Shown in pieces: positions 9,194 through 18,923 of a stretch of DNA of 64,000 bases; the first letter of the stretch is position 1, and each line of letters opens with the position of its first letter. This DNA is from Amazonocrinis nigriterrae CENA67 (GTDB lineage Bacteria; Cyanobacteriota; Cyanobacteriia; Cyanobacteriales; Nostocaceae), in assembly GCF_016056305.1 (NCBI RefSeq), contig NZ_JAECZC010000009.1, positions 76,408 to 140,407 of the forward strand. Reading direction: 5' to 3'. The position numbers were made by a program, and so were the translations under genes. Under the pieces are notes generated by a model. The model searched no databases. It was not told where the DNA came from and saw only the letters and a list, made by a program, of their open reading frames with translations.

Positions 9194-10141
9194 TTAGCTG
9201 TGTTTAGATCCTCTTTCTTGTGGCAAGGTAATGCCTAAGCGTCGCTGTAAAGCTTCAACTACCTCTTCTGCTGACTTTTGACCAAAGTTTTTAATTTCTA
9301 AGAGGTCTTCTTGGGTGTAGTCCAACAAGTCAGCTACAGAGTTAACTTGCGCTCGCTTGAGACAGTTATAAGCACGCACAGAAAGTTGTAATTCCTCGAT
9401 GGGAATCTGGGCGGTTGGGTCGTCTGGAATCTCATTCCCTAAATCTGTTGGTTCTAGGGAGATATCTTTCAAGGGGTTGAATAAATCAACCAAGATCCCA
9501 GCGGCTGAGGATAGGGCTTCTTGGGGAGAAATGCTGCCATTTGTCCAAACTTCCAACAGCAATCGGTCTTTGGTAATCGAGCCATCCCCACGGGCTTCTT
9601 CGACGCTATAGTTGACTTTCCGCACTGGCATAAACACTGAGTCAATTTGCAGAAAGTCCAAAGATGTGGCTTCTTCCCGTCCTCGCTCTACAGTGCGGTA
9701 TCCTTTGCCTCTTTCAATGCGAAATTCCATTTCCAGTTTTCCGCCCTCGGCTAGGGTGGCGACATACTGGGTCGGATCAATGACTTCTACTTCACTGGGT
9801 AAATCGAAATGAGCCACAGTTACTGTTGCTGGGCCGTTAACGAGCAATCGACCAATCTGGGGTTGAGAGGAATAGCTTTTGAGGATGACTTCCTTCATTC
9901 TCATCAAGATTTCCAGTACGTCTTCACGTACACCCGGAACTGTCGCAAACTCGTGTGTAACGCCTGCAATCCTCACTGCTGTTACTGCTGTACCCTCTAG
10001 ATTGGACAGTAAAACCCGCCGCAGCGCGTTGCCAACTGTTGTTCCTTGACCGCGCTCTAGAGGTTCCAGAACAAATTTACTATAATGGCTTCGACTTTCC
10101 TCAGTATTAGATTCTACACATTCAATTTGAAACTGCGCCAC
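9194..10141 (-). CDS. rpoA: RNA polymerase alpha subunit
   Basis: A protein of 315 residues. The N-terminal assembly domain contains LEPLERGQGTTVGNALRRVL. The C-terminal domain contacts UP elements and activators and contains SVRAYNCLKRAQVNSVADLL and IKNFGQKSAEEVVEAL. The start is a GTG at 10141, with a clear ribosome binding site GGGAGG eight bases upstream. A 450-bp non-coding leader separates it from rpsK. Confidence 0.97.
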   Translation of the reverse strand: MAQFQIECVESNTEESRSHYSKFVLEPLERGQGTTVGNALRRVLLSNLEGTAVTAVRIAGVTHEFATVPGVREDVLEILMRMKEVILKSYSSQPQIGRLLVNGPATVTVAHFDLPSEVEVIDPTQYVATLAEGGKLEMEFRIERGKGYRTVERGREEATSLDFLQIDSVFMPVRKVNYSVEEARGDGSITKDRLLLEVWTNGSISPQEALSSAAGILVDLFNPLKDISLEPTDLGNEIPDDPTAQIPIEELQLSVRAYNCLKRAQVNSVADLLDYTQEDLLEIKNFGQKSAEEVVEALQRRLGITLPQERGSKHS

Positions 10142-10591
10142 GGAGTAGCCTCCCTTGTTTTAAGGTGCTGCTAGCAGGCAATTGATTTGCCTCTCGAAAT
10201 TTACTTTATTGCTCTGAGAGCTTTTTAGGTGTATCAAACTGCCAACATGCTATGGCGGTTGAGTTTGACACCCCTATTAGCCCTACAAGCGATCATGATT
10301 CTTGTGGGTTCTCTGAAGCTTAGCAGCCTCCTTGATCAAAAGAGGTTACTTGCTTTTGATTGCCCAAGTTGTTAGAAGTTGTTTAGCTGATCTAAAAATG
10401 CTAACAAAAGCTAACATTTTTTATTGCATTGAAGCTGGAAGTGTCAACACTATCCACCCCACAAGCTGATACGACTTATTTGGTTGTCCTCACCTTGGTA
10501 GAGTGTTTGTCAACTAAACATCCAAGCTGCCATTGCAAGTGGTTGATCTTGGCTCAAACTTCTTACCTACATCCTGCTCAACAAGTTGGAT
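10142..10591 (-). promoter_or_regulatory. Non-coding leader between rpsK and rpoA
   Basis: No credible gene is present. Two hairpins can be drawn. One is AGGCAA/TTGCCT (10176-10192), 35-50 nt upstream of the rpoA start. The other is an imperfect stem (about 10229-10273) built from GTGT..CAAACT..GCC and its inverse. Further upstream, GCTAAC is repeated around AAAA, flanked by AAAATG and CATTTT. An internal promoter or attenuation region for rpoA is plausible but not proven. Confidence 0.4.
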
Positions 10592-10987
10592 CTAAACTCG
10601 GCGGCGCTTGGGGGGACGGCAACCATTGTGAGGAATGGGAGTAATATCTCTAATCAATGTAATTTCCAGTCCAGCCCCTTGCAGTGCCCGGATAGCTGTT
10701 TCTCTACCTGCTCCTGGGCCGCTGACCATTACCTCAATTTGGCGCATTCCTTGATCTATCGCTCGACGTGCTGCACTTTCAGCAGCAGTTTGTGCTGCAA
10801 AGGGAGTTCCTTTTTTTGCACCTTTAAAACCACTAGAACCAGCACTTGCCCAAGAGATCACATCTCCATTTTGATCAGTAATGGTGACAATGCTATTGTT
10901 GAAAGTAGACTGAATGTAAGCCATCCCGTTTGGTACATTCCGTTTCTGCTTCTTGCTCCCAGTTTTTTTAGTTGGTTGTCTCGCCAT
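10592..10987 (-). CDS. rpsK: 30S ribosomal protein S11 (uS11)
   Basis: A protein of 131 residues with [35 protein letters not shown] and the C-terminal [18 protein letters not shown], all diagnostic of S11. The ATG is at 10987. It follows rpsM after a short spacer containing a compact hairpin. Confidence 0.97.
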   Translation of the reverse strand: MARQPTKKTGSKKQKRNVPNGMAYIQSTFNNSIVTITDQNGDVISWASAGSSGFKGAKKGTPFAAQTAAESAARRAIDQGMRQIEVMVSGPGAGRETAIRALQGAGLEITLIRDITPIPHNGCRPPKRRRV

Positions 10988-11012
10988 ATTTGTTTAGTTA
11001 ATTTAAGGTAAA

Positions 11013-11032
11013 ACTTGCTCTGGTGAGCAAGT
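11013..11032 (-). promoter_or_regulatory. Hairpin in the rpsM-rpsK spacer
   Basis: ACTTGCTC and GAGCAAGT form a perfect 8-bp stem around the tetraloop TGGT, between the rpsM stop codon and the rpsK start. This is one of the few spacers here without STRRs. Function is unknown. Confidence 0.45.
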
Positions 11033-11044
11033 GTTGAGAAATTA

Positions 11045-11425
11045 TTACTTGCCTGGAGCCTTCTTCTTACCTGCCACTGTCTGCCTTCTCCCACGACGGG
11101 TTCTAGCATTGGTGCGAGTCCTTTGTCCTCTAACTGGTAAGCCCATACGATGACGACGCCCTCTGTAGCAGCCAATATCGATTAAGCGCTTGATGTTCAT
11201 TGCCTCTAAGCGCCGCAGATCCCCTTCAACTTGATAATTGCTTTCTATTTCTGCTCGCAGGGCTGCTACATCAGCATCACTTAGATCTTTAACGCGGGTG
11301 TCTGGGTTAACACCTGTAGCCGCCAGGATTTCCTGCGACCTTGATAATCCAATTCCGTAGATATAAGTCAGACCAATCTCGACGCGTTTATCGCGTGGTA
11401 GGTCTACTCCGGCAATACGTGCCAC
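11045..11425 (-). CDS. rpsM: 30S ribosomal protein S13 (uS13)
   Basis: A protein of 126 residues opening with [20 protein letters not shown], and carrying [20 protein letters not shown] near the C-terminus. The start codon is GTG at 11425, behind the ribosome binding site GGGAGA. It stands between rpmJ and rpsK. Confidence 0.97.
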   Translation of the reverse strand: MARIAGVDLPRDKRVEIGLTYIYGIGLSRSQEILAATGVNPDTRVKDLSDADVAALRAEIESNYQVEGDLRRLEAMNIKRLIDIGCYRGRRHRMGLPVRGQRTRTNARTRRGRRQTVAGKKKAPGK

Positions 11426-11543
11426 AATGAATTTCTCCCTATTGTTCTCGCAATTGCTGTAGGAAAAACGCGATCGCCATCGCGTCTTTTCTTGTTTCTG
11501 GTGACTGGGTACGTTGCATCTTACCCTTAGATATCTAAGAGCG

Positions 11544-11657
11544 CTACCCCTGGCGTTGCTTGTGCTTGGGATTCACGCAAATCACCATCACGCGACCACG
11601 ACGCTTGATCACGTTACACTTTTCACAAATTTTCTTGACTGAGGCTCTGACTTTCAT
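11544..11657 (-). CDS. rpmJ: 50S ribosomal protein L36 (bL36)
   Basis: A complete 37-codon gene from the ATG at 11657 to a TAG, reading [20 protein letters not shown] and ending NPKHKQRQG. The zinc-ribbon ligands C11, C14, C27 and H32 are all present. It is the standard gene between infA and rpsM in bacterial alpha operons. Confidence 0.97.
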   Translation of the reverse strand: MKVRASVKKICEKCNVIKRRGRVMVICVNPKHKQRQG

Positions 11658-11776
11658 GCCTTTTTTAACTGACTCCAAATGGTAAATTATAGCATTTTTA
11701 GGAAAACTAATTCAATTATTTAACTAGAAATTATCCAAAAAGATGCTTTTGTGGTAGACTTTTCTACATATGATTG

Positions 11777-11999
11777 CTTATTCCGTAGCCGGTAGTTAAC
11801 TTTGCTTTCCCCTAGGTCATTGCTGTTTAACTTTTCTCTGACGCGATCGCCAGATAAAATTTTTGTATAATGGCGCTAAAGCTTAAATGAGCCAAGAAAT
11901 TGTATTCATTGCTCCATCATCTTGCTCATAAAGTAGGCTGTTACTATGCAATAACTCTATGGCATTGCCTTGCATTTGAATTGCTTGTTGCTTAGTTAA
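11777..11999 (-). pseudogene. Decayed second copy of infA (IF-1)
   Basis: This 223-bp stretch between infA and rpmJ is a remnant of a duplicated infA. The last third reads RHYTKILSGDRVREKLN followed by SNDLGESKVNYRLRNK, aligning without gaps to the intact IF-1 C-terminus (17 of 33 residues identical). The first third reads KQQAIQMQGNAIELL, matching [16 protein letters not shown] middle piece, YNFLAHLS, matches FNVLAHIS. The three parts lie in three different frames, so at least two frameshifts have occurred. The codon at the start position is TTA instead of TTG. No functional IF-1 can be made from it. Confidence 0.85.
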
Positions 12000-12039
12000 T
12001 AATCTACTTACCCCCGGAGGGAAATGATCTTGCTGACAC

Positions 12040-12264
12040 TTACTTCTTACGCAAACGGTAAGTAATTCTACCTTTTGTCAAGTCGTAAGGAGTTAACTCG
12101 ACCTTGACGCGATCGCCAGGTAAAATCTTGATATAGTTGCGGCGAATTTTGCCAGAAATGTGTGCTAACACGTTAAAGCCATTATCCAAGTCAACGCGAA
12201 ACATTGCATTGGGCAAAGACTCTGTAACTGTGCCTTCCATTTCAATCAAATCTTGCTTAGACAA
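12040..12264 (-). CDS. infA: Translation initiation factor IF-1
   Basis: A protein of 74 residues made of a single OB fold, which binds the ribosomal A site during initiation. It reads [19 protein letters not shown], then [19 protein letters not shown] and [17 protein letters not shown]. The start codon is TTG at 12264, preceded by GAGG; an ATG eight codons downstream would remove conserved residues. A degenerate copy of the gene lies immediately downstream. Confidence 0.95.
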
Positions 12265-12400
12265 TTTGTTTTTTCCTCAACTCAACAATCTCTGGTTCAG
12301 TTGCAGTACTTTACCTGCAAAAGAACACATTTTAAAAAATATATCAACAGCTTCTTAATATATCTTAGCTAAAATTGACTTGGTTCCTGTAAATTATGGG

Positions 12401-12437
12401 AGTGGTGAGTGGTAAAGAAGATTCACTACTCACCGCT
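12401..12437. repeat. Small inverted repeat in the adk-infA spacer
   Basis: AGTGGTGAGTGG and CACTACTCACC face each other around an 11-nt loop, in the spacer downstream of adk. This is a small version of the inverted arrays in the other spacers. Confidence 0.55.
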
Positions 12438-12458
12438 TCCTGCTTTCTACTGCCTGTT

Positions 12459-13019
12459 TTAGCTCTCTGAGGCTACTATCTTGTGGAGTTCAGTGGTGAC
12501 TTCTTCTTGGGTTTGATCGCCATTGACAGTTAAAAGTCTATGGCGATCGCGGTAATAATCAATCAAGGGTGCAGTTTCAGTGCGGTAGACTTCCAAACGG
12601 CGACGAATGATTTCTTCGCTATCATCTTTTCGTCCTCTAGCAAGTAAACGTGTCACCACAACTTCATCTGGCGCATCCAGATTAACTACCTTTTCGCCAC
12701 TTTGATGGGTTTCTTTTAGCAGTTCTTCCAGAAAAACCGCCTGAGTTACTTTACGAGGAAAACCATCCAAAATCCAACCAGATTGGGCATCCGGTTGATT
12801 GAGGCGTTCCTGAACCAAATCCTGTACTAGCTCATCAGGGACTAACTCGCCGCTATCTACATAACTTTGAGCTTTAATTCCCAAAGGAGTTTGCTCTTTC
12901 ATGGCTTGCCTTAATATTTCACCTGTAGAAATATGAGGAATATTTAAGTGCAAAGCCAAGGTTTGAGCTTGAGTTCCTTTACCAGATCCAGGTGGCCCCA
13001 AGAAGATTAATCGCGTCAC
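12459..13019 (-). CDS. adk: Adenylate kinase
   Basis: Converts AMP and ATP to two ADP. The P-loop GPPGSGKGTQ lies at residues 8-17. The NMP-binding segment contains HISTGEILRQA, and ILDGFPRKVTQA is diagnostic. At 186 residues this is the short-LID form without the zinc-binding insertion. The GTG start at 13019 overlaps the secY stop codon by one base (TAGTG), indicating coupling to secY. Confidence 0.96.
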   Translation of the reverse strand: MTRLIFLGPPGSGKGTQAQTLALHLNIPHISTGEILRQAMKEQTPLGIKAQSYVDSGELVPDELVQDLVQERLNQPDAQSGWILDGFPRKVTQAVFLEELLKETHQSGEKVVNLDAPDEVVVTRLLARGRKDDSEEIIRRRLEVYRTETAPLIDYYRDRHRLLTVNGDQTQEEVTTELHKIVASES

Positions 13020-14332
13020 TATTGTTTCACCATTCCTTCATAGCGCTGAGAGATGACATAAGTTTGAACTTGTTTGGCTGTATCAATGGCCACACCCACT
13101 AGAATCAACAAAGAGGTAGCACCCAGTCCTTTAAAGGTTGGTACTCCCAAAGCACTTTCGACAGCGGTAGGGATAATAGCAACAAAGCCTAAAAAGATAG
13201 CACCCAAGAAAGTCAGTCGATTGATCACTCGCTCGATATACTCACTTGTAGCTTTTCCTGGACGAATACCCGGAATGCTAGATCCCATTTTCTTCAAGTT
13301 TTGCGCTACATCAACTGGGTTGACAATCAATGAAGAATAGAAGTAGCTGAAGAAAATAATCGAAGTTAAGTAAACCAGTGCATAAGCCCAAGGTGCAGAA
13401 CCACCAGGGCTAAGATAAGTGTTTACAATGTTAGCTATCTCTGGATTTTTGGTGAAATTAGCGATTAAGAGTGGCAAACTGAGGATAGCAGCGGCAAAGA
13501 TAATCGGCATTACACCCCCAGAGTTGAGACGCAGGGGTAGATAGCTACGCTGCTCTGCTAACACTCTGCGACCAACTTGGCGACGGGCTGAAATAATGGG
13601 GATGCGGCGGATTCCCTCCTGAACAAACACAATCCCAATAATCGTCGCCAGGAATACCAAAACTAGCACTATCACGCGACCAATTATTTCTCTACCGCCA
13701 ACTTGCACCAAGTCAATGGTATCGCCTAATGATTTTGGTAATGAAGCAACAATGTTAACAAAAATCAGCAATGATGCTCCATTCCCTATACCACGTTCTG
13801 TAATCAGTTCCGATGCCCACATTACGAACATTGAACCAGCAGTCAGAGCGATCGCAGTTTCAGCTACAAATATTGGGCCTGGGTTTAAGGCAAATTGTTG
13901 GAGGAATAATGCCGAAAAAGCTACACTTTGGACAATCGCCCAACCTACAGTCACATAGCGGGTAATTTGAGAAATTTTCCGCCGGCCTGCTTCGCCTTCG
14001 TTTTTCTGTAAATTTTCTAAAGATGGAATAGCAGCGGTGAGCAATTGGATGATAATGGACGCATTAATAAAGGGCAAAATTCCCAACGCAAAGACTCCCA
14101 AAGTCGAAAGTCCTCGTCCAGAAAAGATATCCAATAAACCAAATATGGAATTGTTGCCCGATATGGCGTCGTGAAATCTAGTTCTATCAATCCCTGGTAC
14201 AGGTAAAAAGATACCTAGGCGAACCAAAATTAAAATACCGACGGTGACAAGCAGCCTACCTCTCAGTCCGGCTGCTTGTGCCATCTGCATAAAAGTTTCT
14301 TGAGCCGTTGGGGCTTTGTCTCGACTGATCAT
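13019..14332 (-). CDS. secY: Preprotein translocase subunit SecY
   Basis: The channel-forming subunit of the Sec translocon, with 437 residues and about ten transmembrane segments. It carries the plug-region sequence PFINASIIIQLL and the cytoplasmic loop IPIISARRQVGRR. The C-terminal helices include ESALGVPTFKGLGATSLLIL. The ATG is at 14332. It sits in the canonical place between rplO and adk. Confidence 0.97.
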   Translation of the reverse strand: MISRDKAPTAQETFMQMAQAAGLRGRLLVTVGILILVRLGIFLPVPGIDRTRFHDAISGNNSIFGLLDIFSGRGLSTLGVFALGILPFINASIIIQLLTAAIPSLENLQKNEGEAGRRKISQITRYVTVGWAIVQSVAFSALFLQQFALNPGPIFVAETAIALTAGSMFVMWASELITERGIGNGASLLIFVNIVASLPKSLGDTIDLVQVGGREIIGRVIVLVLVFLATIIGIVFVQEGIRRIPIISARRQVGRRVLAEQRSYLPLRLNSGGVMPIIFAAAILSLPLLIANFTKNPEIANIVNTYLSPGGSAPWAYALVYLTSIIFFSYFYSSLIVNPVDVAQNLKKMGSSIPGIRPGKATSEYIERVINRLTFLGAIFLGFVAIIPTAVESALGVPTFKGLGATSLLILVGVAIDTAKQVQTYVISQRYEGMVKQ

Positions 14333-14344
14333 AGAGTGCTACCT

Positions 14345-14444
14345 TTGAAGTATGAAGTCGCAAGTGTGAAGTGTGAAGTACAAAGTCAGAAGTACAGAAT
14401 GTGAGGTCTAAATTTTTCGTCCTTCATCCTTCAGACTTGAAACT
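14345..14444. repeat. Inverted STRR array in the rplO-secY spacer
   Basis: The left arm has GTGAAGT/TATGAAGT units (14347-14400). The right arm has their inverse (CCTTCATCCTTCAGACTTG, ACTTCATATAACTTCAC) at 14421-14459. The right arm runs into the rplO stop. Confidence 0.7.
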
Positions 14445-14888
14445 TCATATAACTTCACAACTCCCACCCGCTGCCTCAATTTTGCTACGAGCTTGACCTG
14501 TGAAAGCTGCTGCTTGTACCTTGAGCGGAACGCTCAATTCTCCATTACCTAAAATTTTCAATGGCCCCTTGACAGCAGTCAAAATTCCTGCTGTCTTTAA
14601 GGAGGTCAAAGTTACTTCTGTATTAGGAGGAAGGGAAGCTAGCTTCTCTACATTAATCGTAGTGTAATTTTTCCGATTCACAATCGGAAAACCCTTGAGC
14701 TTGGGTAAACGGCGGTACAATGGCTGTTGACCACCTTCAAAACCCGGTCGCGTACCACTACCAGAGCGAGATTTTTGACCTCTCATACCTAAACCAGCAC
14801 TGGCACCTTGTCCGGCAGAAATACCCCTAGCTACGCGGCGGCGGCGCTTTTTTGAGCCTTTTTGCGGCTTAACATCATTGAGTCTCAT
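14445..14888 (-). CDS. rplO: 50S ribosomal protein L15 (uL15)
   Basis: A protein of 147 residues with the glycine- and arginine-rich N-terminus [20 protein letters not shown], then [19 protein letters not shown] and the C-terminal [13 protein letters not shown]. The ATG is at 14888. It follows rpsE; there is no rpmD (L30) between them, as is normal in cyanobacteria. Confidence 0.97.
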   Translation of the reverse strand: MRLNDVKPQKGSKKRRRRVARGISAGQGASAGLGMRGQKSRSGSGTRPGFEGGQQPLYRRLPKLKGFPIVNRKNYTTINVEKLASLPPNTEVTLTSLKTAGILTAVKGPLKILGNGELSVPLKVQAAAFTGQARSKIEAAGGSCEVI

Positions 14889-14896
14889 AAGCTAAG

Positions 14897-14983
14897 AATT
14901 GTTAGTTGTCGTCGGTCTGATGTCATTTGTCGTTTGTCATTTGTCCTTTGTGATTCACTAATGACCAATGACTAATGACCAAA
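14897..14983. repeat. Inverted STRR array in the rpsE-rplO spacer
   Basis: (GTCATTT)n-type units at 14920-14952 face (AATGACC/AATGACT)n units at 14958-14981. Confidence 0.75.
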
Positions 14984-15508
14984 TTAGATGTAGAGATTTT
15001 CAATAGGAATGCCGCGATCTTCAGCGACTTCGGCAAAAGTACGCAGTGTAGATAAGGCGTTAACTGCGGCTCTAGCATTATTGAGTGGATTGTTGGAGCC
15101 TAGTTGTTTAGCTAGGACGTTACGAACCCCAGCTAACTCCAGCACAGTCCGGACAGCGCCACCAGCAATTACCCCAGTACCGGGGGCAGCTGGACGCATA
15201 ATCACTTTAGCGCCACCACCTATACCATCAATGGGATGGGGAATAGAGTTAGATTTAGTAATCGGAATGTCAATTAGATGTTTTTTGCCGTCGGCTACGC
15301 CTTTTTTCACGGCACCAATTACATCTGAGGCTTTGCCTACTCCTACACCAACTTGACCACGTTCGTTACCAACGACAACGATCGCTCGGAAGCTGAGTTT
15401 TTTACCTCCTTTAACGACCTTGCTCACGCGGCGAATCTGGATAACCCGCTCTTGCCAGTTGGTTTCTTCTTTTTTTGTGCGGTTAGCTTTACGACGACCA
15501 GTTGCCAT
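14984..15508 (-). CDS. rpsE: 30S ribosomal protein S5 (uS5)
   Basis: A protein of 174 residues starting [20 protein letters not shown]. The N-terminal double-stranded RNA-binding part contains [19 protein letters not shown] and [10 protein letters not shown], and the C-terminal half contains [20 protein letters not shown]. The ATG at 15508 is used; a non-ATG start two codons upstream is also in frame. Confidence 0.97.
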   Translation of the reverse strand: MATGRRKANRTKKEETNWQERVIQIRRVSKVVKGGKKLSFRAIVVVGNERGQVGVGVGKASDVIGAVKKGVADGKKHLIDIPITKSNSIPHPIDGIGGGAKVIMRPAAPGTGVIAGGAVRTVLELAGVRNVLAKQLGSNNPLNNARAAVNALSTLRTFAEVAEDRGIPIENLYI

Positions 15509-15520
15509 AATCAAATGCTC

Positions 15521-15608
15521 TCTATTAGTCAGTTGTCAGTTGTCAGTTGTCAGTTGTCATTTGTCATTTGTCCAATGACCAATGACTAATGACCAATGAC
15601 TAATGACT
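15521..15608. repeat. Inverted STRR array in the rplR-rpsE spacer
   Basis: Five GTCAGTT/GTCATTT units (15529-15570) are followed directly by five CAATGAC/TAATGAC units (15571-15608). The array is almost entirely self-complementary. Confidence 0.85.
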
Positions 15609-15971
15609 TTAAAAATCTAAACCAGCTTCGCGTGCGGCATCAGCTAGGGCTTTAATCCGACCATGATAGAGGTTACCACCGCGATCAAAGACTACTTTGG
15701 TAATGCCTTTTTCTAGCGATCGCGCTGCGATTAATTTGCCAACTTGCATTGATGCTTCACAATTTGAGCCGGAAGCTAAGCTAGATTTCAAATCTGGTTC
15801 TACAGTCGAAGCTGCTACCAAGGTATGATGCTGGGTATCGTCGATTACTTGAGCATAAATATGCTCATTCGAGCGAAATACGGCTAACCTTGGGCGTTCT
15901 GGAGAACCATGAACTTTTCCACGAACACGCCGATGGCGGCGCTGTTTTGATTCTCTACGAGTAAGTTTCAT
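15609..15971 (-). CDS. rplR: 50S ribosomal protein L18 (uL18)
   Basis: A protein of 120 residues that binds 5S rRNA. It starts [20 protein letters not shown] and has [20 protein letters not shown] and [20 protein letters not shown]. The ATG at 15971 is two bases after the rplF stop. Confidence 0.97.
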   Translation of the reverse strand: MKLTRRESKQRRHRRVRGKVHGSPERPRLAVFRSNEHIYAQVIDDTQHHTLVAASTVEPDLKSSLASGSNCEASMQVGKLIAARSLEKGITKVVFDRGGNLYHGRIKALADAAREAGLDF

Positions 15972-15973
15972 GT

Positions 15974-16522
15974 TTATTTCTTACCACTCTTACCAGTCTT
16001 ACCAGCTTTGCGTCTTACCACTTCACCTGCATAGCGAATACCTTTACCTTTGTAAGGCTCTGGTGGACGAACGGCACGAATTTTAGCTGCTGTGTTACCT
16101 ACCACTTCTTTGTCATAGCCGCTGACTATGACGTTGGTATTATTTTCTACTGCAAACTGAATTCCGTCTGGTGGAGCAATTTGTACCTGATGGCTATAAC
16201 CCATATTTAAAACTAGGTTACGACCTTGAACTTGTGCCCGGTAGCCAACACCTTGGATTTCCAAACGGCGCTGAAAACCTTGGGAAACTCCCTCTACCAT
16301 ATTGGCAACCAATGTACGACTCAAGCCGTGCAGTTGCCTAGCAGTACGGGAATCATCACGACGGTTAACCTGCAATGTTTCTCCTTCTTGGGAGATTGTG
16401 ACAGCGGTAGGCAGGTTGCGAGAAAGTTCTCCCTTAGGGCCTTTCACAACAACTTTTGTGCCATCAATCACTACTTGTACTTTGGCAGGAATAGTAATTG
16501 GACGTTTACCAATACGAGACAT
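15974..16522 (-). CDS. rplF: 50S ribosomal protein L6 (uL6)
   Basis: A protein of 182 residues starting [20 protein letters not shown], with both L6 repeats visible ([14 protein letters not shown] and [20 protein letters not shown]). It ends with [20 protein letters not shown], the diagnostic C-terminus. The ATG at 16522 is used; upstream codons fall in STRR sequence. Confidence 0.97.
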   Translation of the reverse strand: MSRIGKRPITIPAKVQVVIDGTKVVVKGPKGELSRNLPTAVTISQEGETLQVNRRDDSRTARQLHGLSRTLVANMVEGVSQGFQRRLEIQGVGYRAQVQGRNLVLNMGYSHQVQIAPPDGIQFAVENNTNVIVSGYDKEVVGNTAAKIRAVRPPEPYKGKGIRYAGEVVRRKAGKTGKSGKK

Positions 16523-16524
16523 GA

Positions 16525-16601
16525 CTTTTTGTCCTTTGTTACTTGTCCAGTGTCTTTTGTCTTCTACTAGTGACAAATGACTAATGACTAATGACTAATA
16601 A
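16525..16601. repeat. Inverted STRR array in the rpsH-rplF spacer
   Basis: TTTTGTCCTTTGT-type units (16526-16562) face GACAAATGACTAATGACTAA units (16571-16600). Confidence 0.7.
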
Positions 16602-17003
16602 CTACCACACGTAGCAAAGTACTTCACCACCCAAATTCTGACGCCGCGCTTCGCGGTCGGTCATGATCCCACTGGATGTGGAAATAATGGCAATGCCGAT
16701 GCCACCTAGTACCCTTGGTAATTCTTTTCTGTTAGAGTAAACACGCAAACCAGGTTTACTCACCCGCTTTAGGGCAGTGATCAGGGGTTGACGATTTTTA
16801 CCTTTGTACTTCAGGGAAATCACCAAATTCCGCTTTATCCCTTCTCCTGCTTCTTCATATTCACCAATAAAACCTTCATCCCGCAGCACTTTGGCAATAC
16901 TACGTGTCATTTTTGTGGCTGGCACTTGTGTAGTTTGATGCCTTGCCAGATTGGCATTGCGGATGCGCGTCAGCATATCTGCAATTGTGTCGTTAGCCGC
17001 CAT
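16602..17003 (-). CDS. rpsH: 30S ribosomal protein S8 (uS8)
   Basis: A protein of 133 residues with [19 protein letters not shown] and the C-terminal [20 protein letters not shown], followed by GGEVLCYVW. It binds helix 21 of 16S rRNA. The ATG at 17003 lies 20 bp behind rplE. Confidence 0.97.
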   Translation of the reverse strand: MAANDTIADMLTRIRNANLARHQTTQVPATKMTRSIAKVLRDEGFIGEYEEAGEGIKRNLVISLKYKGKNRQPLITALKRVSKPGLRVYSNRKELPRVLGGIGIAIISTSSGIMTDREARRQNLGGEVLCYVW

Positions 17004-17023
17004 CGTTCCCTCTTTAGATGAAC

Positions 17024-17572
17024 TTATTGATCGCGAAAGGGCATACCCAATTCCTTAAGTAAGGCGCGGCCCTCTTCGTCATTTTTCGCTGTAGTGGTGA
17101 TGGAAATATCCAAACCACGGACTTGATCGATGTTGTCGTATTCAATTTCTGGAAAAATCAACTGTTCTCTGACACCCAGTGTATAGTTTCCACGACCGTC
17201 AAAGCTTTTAGGACTAACACCGCGAAAGTCTCGGATTCTAGGTAGTGTCAGGCTAATTAGTCGGTCGAGGAAGGCATACATTCGTTCGCCTCTGAGAGTC
17301 ACCATGATGCCAACAGGCATACCTTGACGAATTTTGAAGCCCGCGATCGCCTTTTTTGCTCTAGTCACTACTGGTTTTTGACCAGTAATCACTGCAATTT
17401 CATTTAATGACGCTTCCAGCGCCTTAGCATTTTGAGCCGCTTCTCCTAAACCTCTGTTAACAGTAATTTTTACCAACTTCGGCACTTGATGAACGTTGGT
17501 GTATTGAAACTGATTAGTTAGTTTAGGAACAATTGTCTCAAGGTATAAATTTTTGAGTCTTGTTGTTGCCAT
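17024..17572 (-). CDS. rplE: 50S ribosomal protein L5 (uL5)
   Basis: A protein of 182 residues that contacts 5S rRNA. It carries the segments [40 protein letters not shown] and [20 protein letters not shown]. An ATG lies at 17572. Confidence 0.97.
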   Translation of the reverse strand: MATTRLKNLYLETIVPKLTNQFQYTNVHQVPKLVKITVNRGLGEAAQNAKALEASLNEIAVITGQKPVVTRAKKAIAGFKIRQGMPVGIMVTLRGERMYAFLDRLISLTLPRIRDFRGVSPKSFDGRGNYTLGVREQLIFPEIEYDNIDQVRGLDISITTTAKNDEEGRALLKELGMPFRDQ

Positions 17573-17616
17573 AGTTTTTTGTCCTGGTTATCCCTGGGCT
17601 TGGTCAGGGAACTCTT

Positions 17617-17664
17617 AATTTGGGATTTTAGATTTTCGATTAAATTTAAAATCTAAAATTTTCA
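17617..17664. repeat. Inverted AT-rich repeat in the rplX-rplE spacer
   Basis: GGGATTTTAGATTTT (17622-17636) pairs with AAAATCTAAAATTTT (17648-17662). Confidence 0.65.
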
Positions 17665-17676
17665 GTAGACTGGCGT

Positions 17677-18024
17677 TTATTTATCAATAATTTCGCCAGT
17701 TTTTTTCAGTTTTCTGACTTTCTTGCCTTCTTCTGTGAAGGTATAGCAGACACGACTGGCGACGTTTTGCTTGGTGGAATAAAGCATCACGTTGGAGCTA
17801 TGAATGGGAGCTTCTTGAGTGACAATCCGTCCCGATTCGCCTTCTTGCTGGGGTTTGACGTGCTTAGTTTTAATATTCACGCCTTTAACAATGACTTTAC
17901 TCAGTTGGGGAAATGCTTGGATAATTTCACCAACTTTACCTTTGTCTTTGCCAGCAATCACTTGCACGGTGTCGCCAGTTTTGACGTGCATTTTGTGGAA
18001 TACTTTGGGCTTTTGGCTTGCCAT
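17677..18024 (-). CDS. rplX: 50S ribosomal protein L24 (uL24)
   Basis: A protein of 115 residues with the KOW motif [20 protein letters not shown] and [20 protein letters not shown]. It is an early-assembly protein binding the 5' end of 23S rRNA. The ATG at 18024 overlaps the rplN stop codon by one base (TAATG). Confidence 0.97.
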   Translation of the reverse strand: MASQKPKVFHKMHVKTGDTVQVIAGKDKGKVGEIIQAFPQLSKVIVKGVNIKTKHVKPQQEGESGRIVTQEAPIHSSNVMLYSTKQNVASRVCYTFTEEGKKVRKLKKTGEIIDK

Positions 18025-18392
18025 TACAGCACCTCCGGAGCCAGAGAAACGATTTTGGTAAAGTTTTTATCGCGTAGTTCCCGTGCAACTGGGCCAAATA
18101 CCCGTGTGCCTCTGGGATTACCATCTTTGTTGATGATCACAGCAGCGTTATCGTCAAAGCGAATACTCATACCGCTATCGCGACGGATATTGTGACGGGT
18201 GCGGACAATTACCGCTTCCACAACATCAGATTTTTTCACAGCCATGTTGGGAATGGCATCTTTGACAACGGCGATAATCTTGTCGCCAATAAAACCATAA
18301 CGGCTGTTACCTGCACCTAATACACGGATGCACATGAGTTTGCGGGCACCGCTATTATCTGCAACATTCAGGTAGGTTTGGGGTTGAATCAT
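18024..18392 (-). CDS. rplN: 50S ribosomal protein L14 (uL14)
   Basis: A protein of 122 residues starting [20 protein letters not shown], with [20 protein letters not shown] and [20 protein letters not shown]. It is coupled to rplX by a TAATG overlap. Confidence 0.98.
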   Translation of the reverse strand: MIQPQTYLNVADNSGARKLMCIRVLGAGNSRYGFIGDKIIAVVKDAIPNMAVKKSDVVEAVIVRTRHNIRRDSGMSIRFDDNAAVIINKDGNPRGTRVFGPVARELRDKNFTKIVSLAPEVL

Positions 18393-18434
18393 AATTAATT
18401 TCCCTTCTTGCAGTCGTTACTTTTGTAACAACTA

Positions 18435-18686
18435 TTAAGCTGTAGCTTTGGTATTCAGTATTTCTGTAACTTGCCAGCGCTTGGTTTTACTCAGGGGTCT
18501 GGTTTCCTGAATCCTCACGCGATCGCCCACTTTGCACTTATTTTCTTCATCGTGAGCTTTATAGCGCCGAGTTTGAACTACAATCTTGCCGTACTTGGGA
18601 TGGGGAGCGCGGTTTTCCACGGCAACTACTACCGTTTTTTGCATTTTGTCGCTCACTACCAAGCCAACTCGTTCTTTGATTGCCAT
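18435..18686 (-). CDS. rpsQ: 30S ribosomal protein S17 (uS17)
   Basis: A protein of 83 residues with [17 protein letters not shown] and [19 protein letters not shown], then [18 protein letters not shown]. The ATG lies six bases after the rpmC stop codon. Confidence 0.97.
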   Translation of the reverse strand: MAIKERVGLVVSDKMQKTVVVAVENRAPHPKYGKIVVQTRRYKAHDEENKCKVGDRVRIQETRPLSKTKRWQVTEILNTKATA

Positions 18687-18692
18687 AATCTC

Positions 18693-18920
18693 CTACTTTT
18701 CTTCTTGAGGCGGTTGAGTTGCTGCCCGTTTGCGCTCACCTTCTACCGTCAGCAATTGGGCTAGGCGATGTCGGGCATGTCTAAACTGGTGGGGCTTATC
18801 TAGCTGTCTTGTGGCTTTTTGTAAACGCAACTGAAACAGTTGTTTTTTGGTTGCGATAATTTCCTGGGCCAGTTTCTCGTCACTTAATTCTCTAGCTTCT
18901 GAAATTTTGGGAAGAGCCAT
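18693..18920 (-). CDS. rpmC: 50S ribosomal protein L29 (uL29)
   Basis: A protein of 75 residues starting MALPKISEARELSDEKLAQE, with the L29 helical core KQLFQLRLQKATRQLDKPHQ and RHARHRLAQLLTV. It follows rplP by three bases. Confidence 0.96.
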   Translation of the reverse strand: MALPKISEARELSDEKLAQEIIATKKQLFQLRLQKATRQLDKPHQFRHARHRLAQLLTVEGERKRAATQPPQEEK

Positions 18921-18923
18921 TAC

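Noticed and set aside
10429-11011. Plus-strand frames opposite rpsK and the rpoA leader
   Set aside because: They are antisense to a certain ribosomal protein gene and lack coding character.
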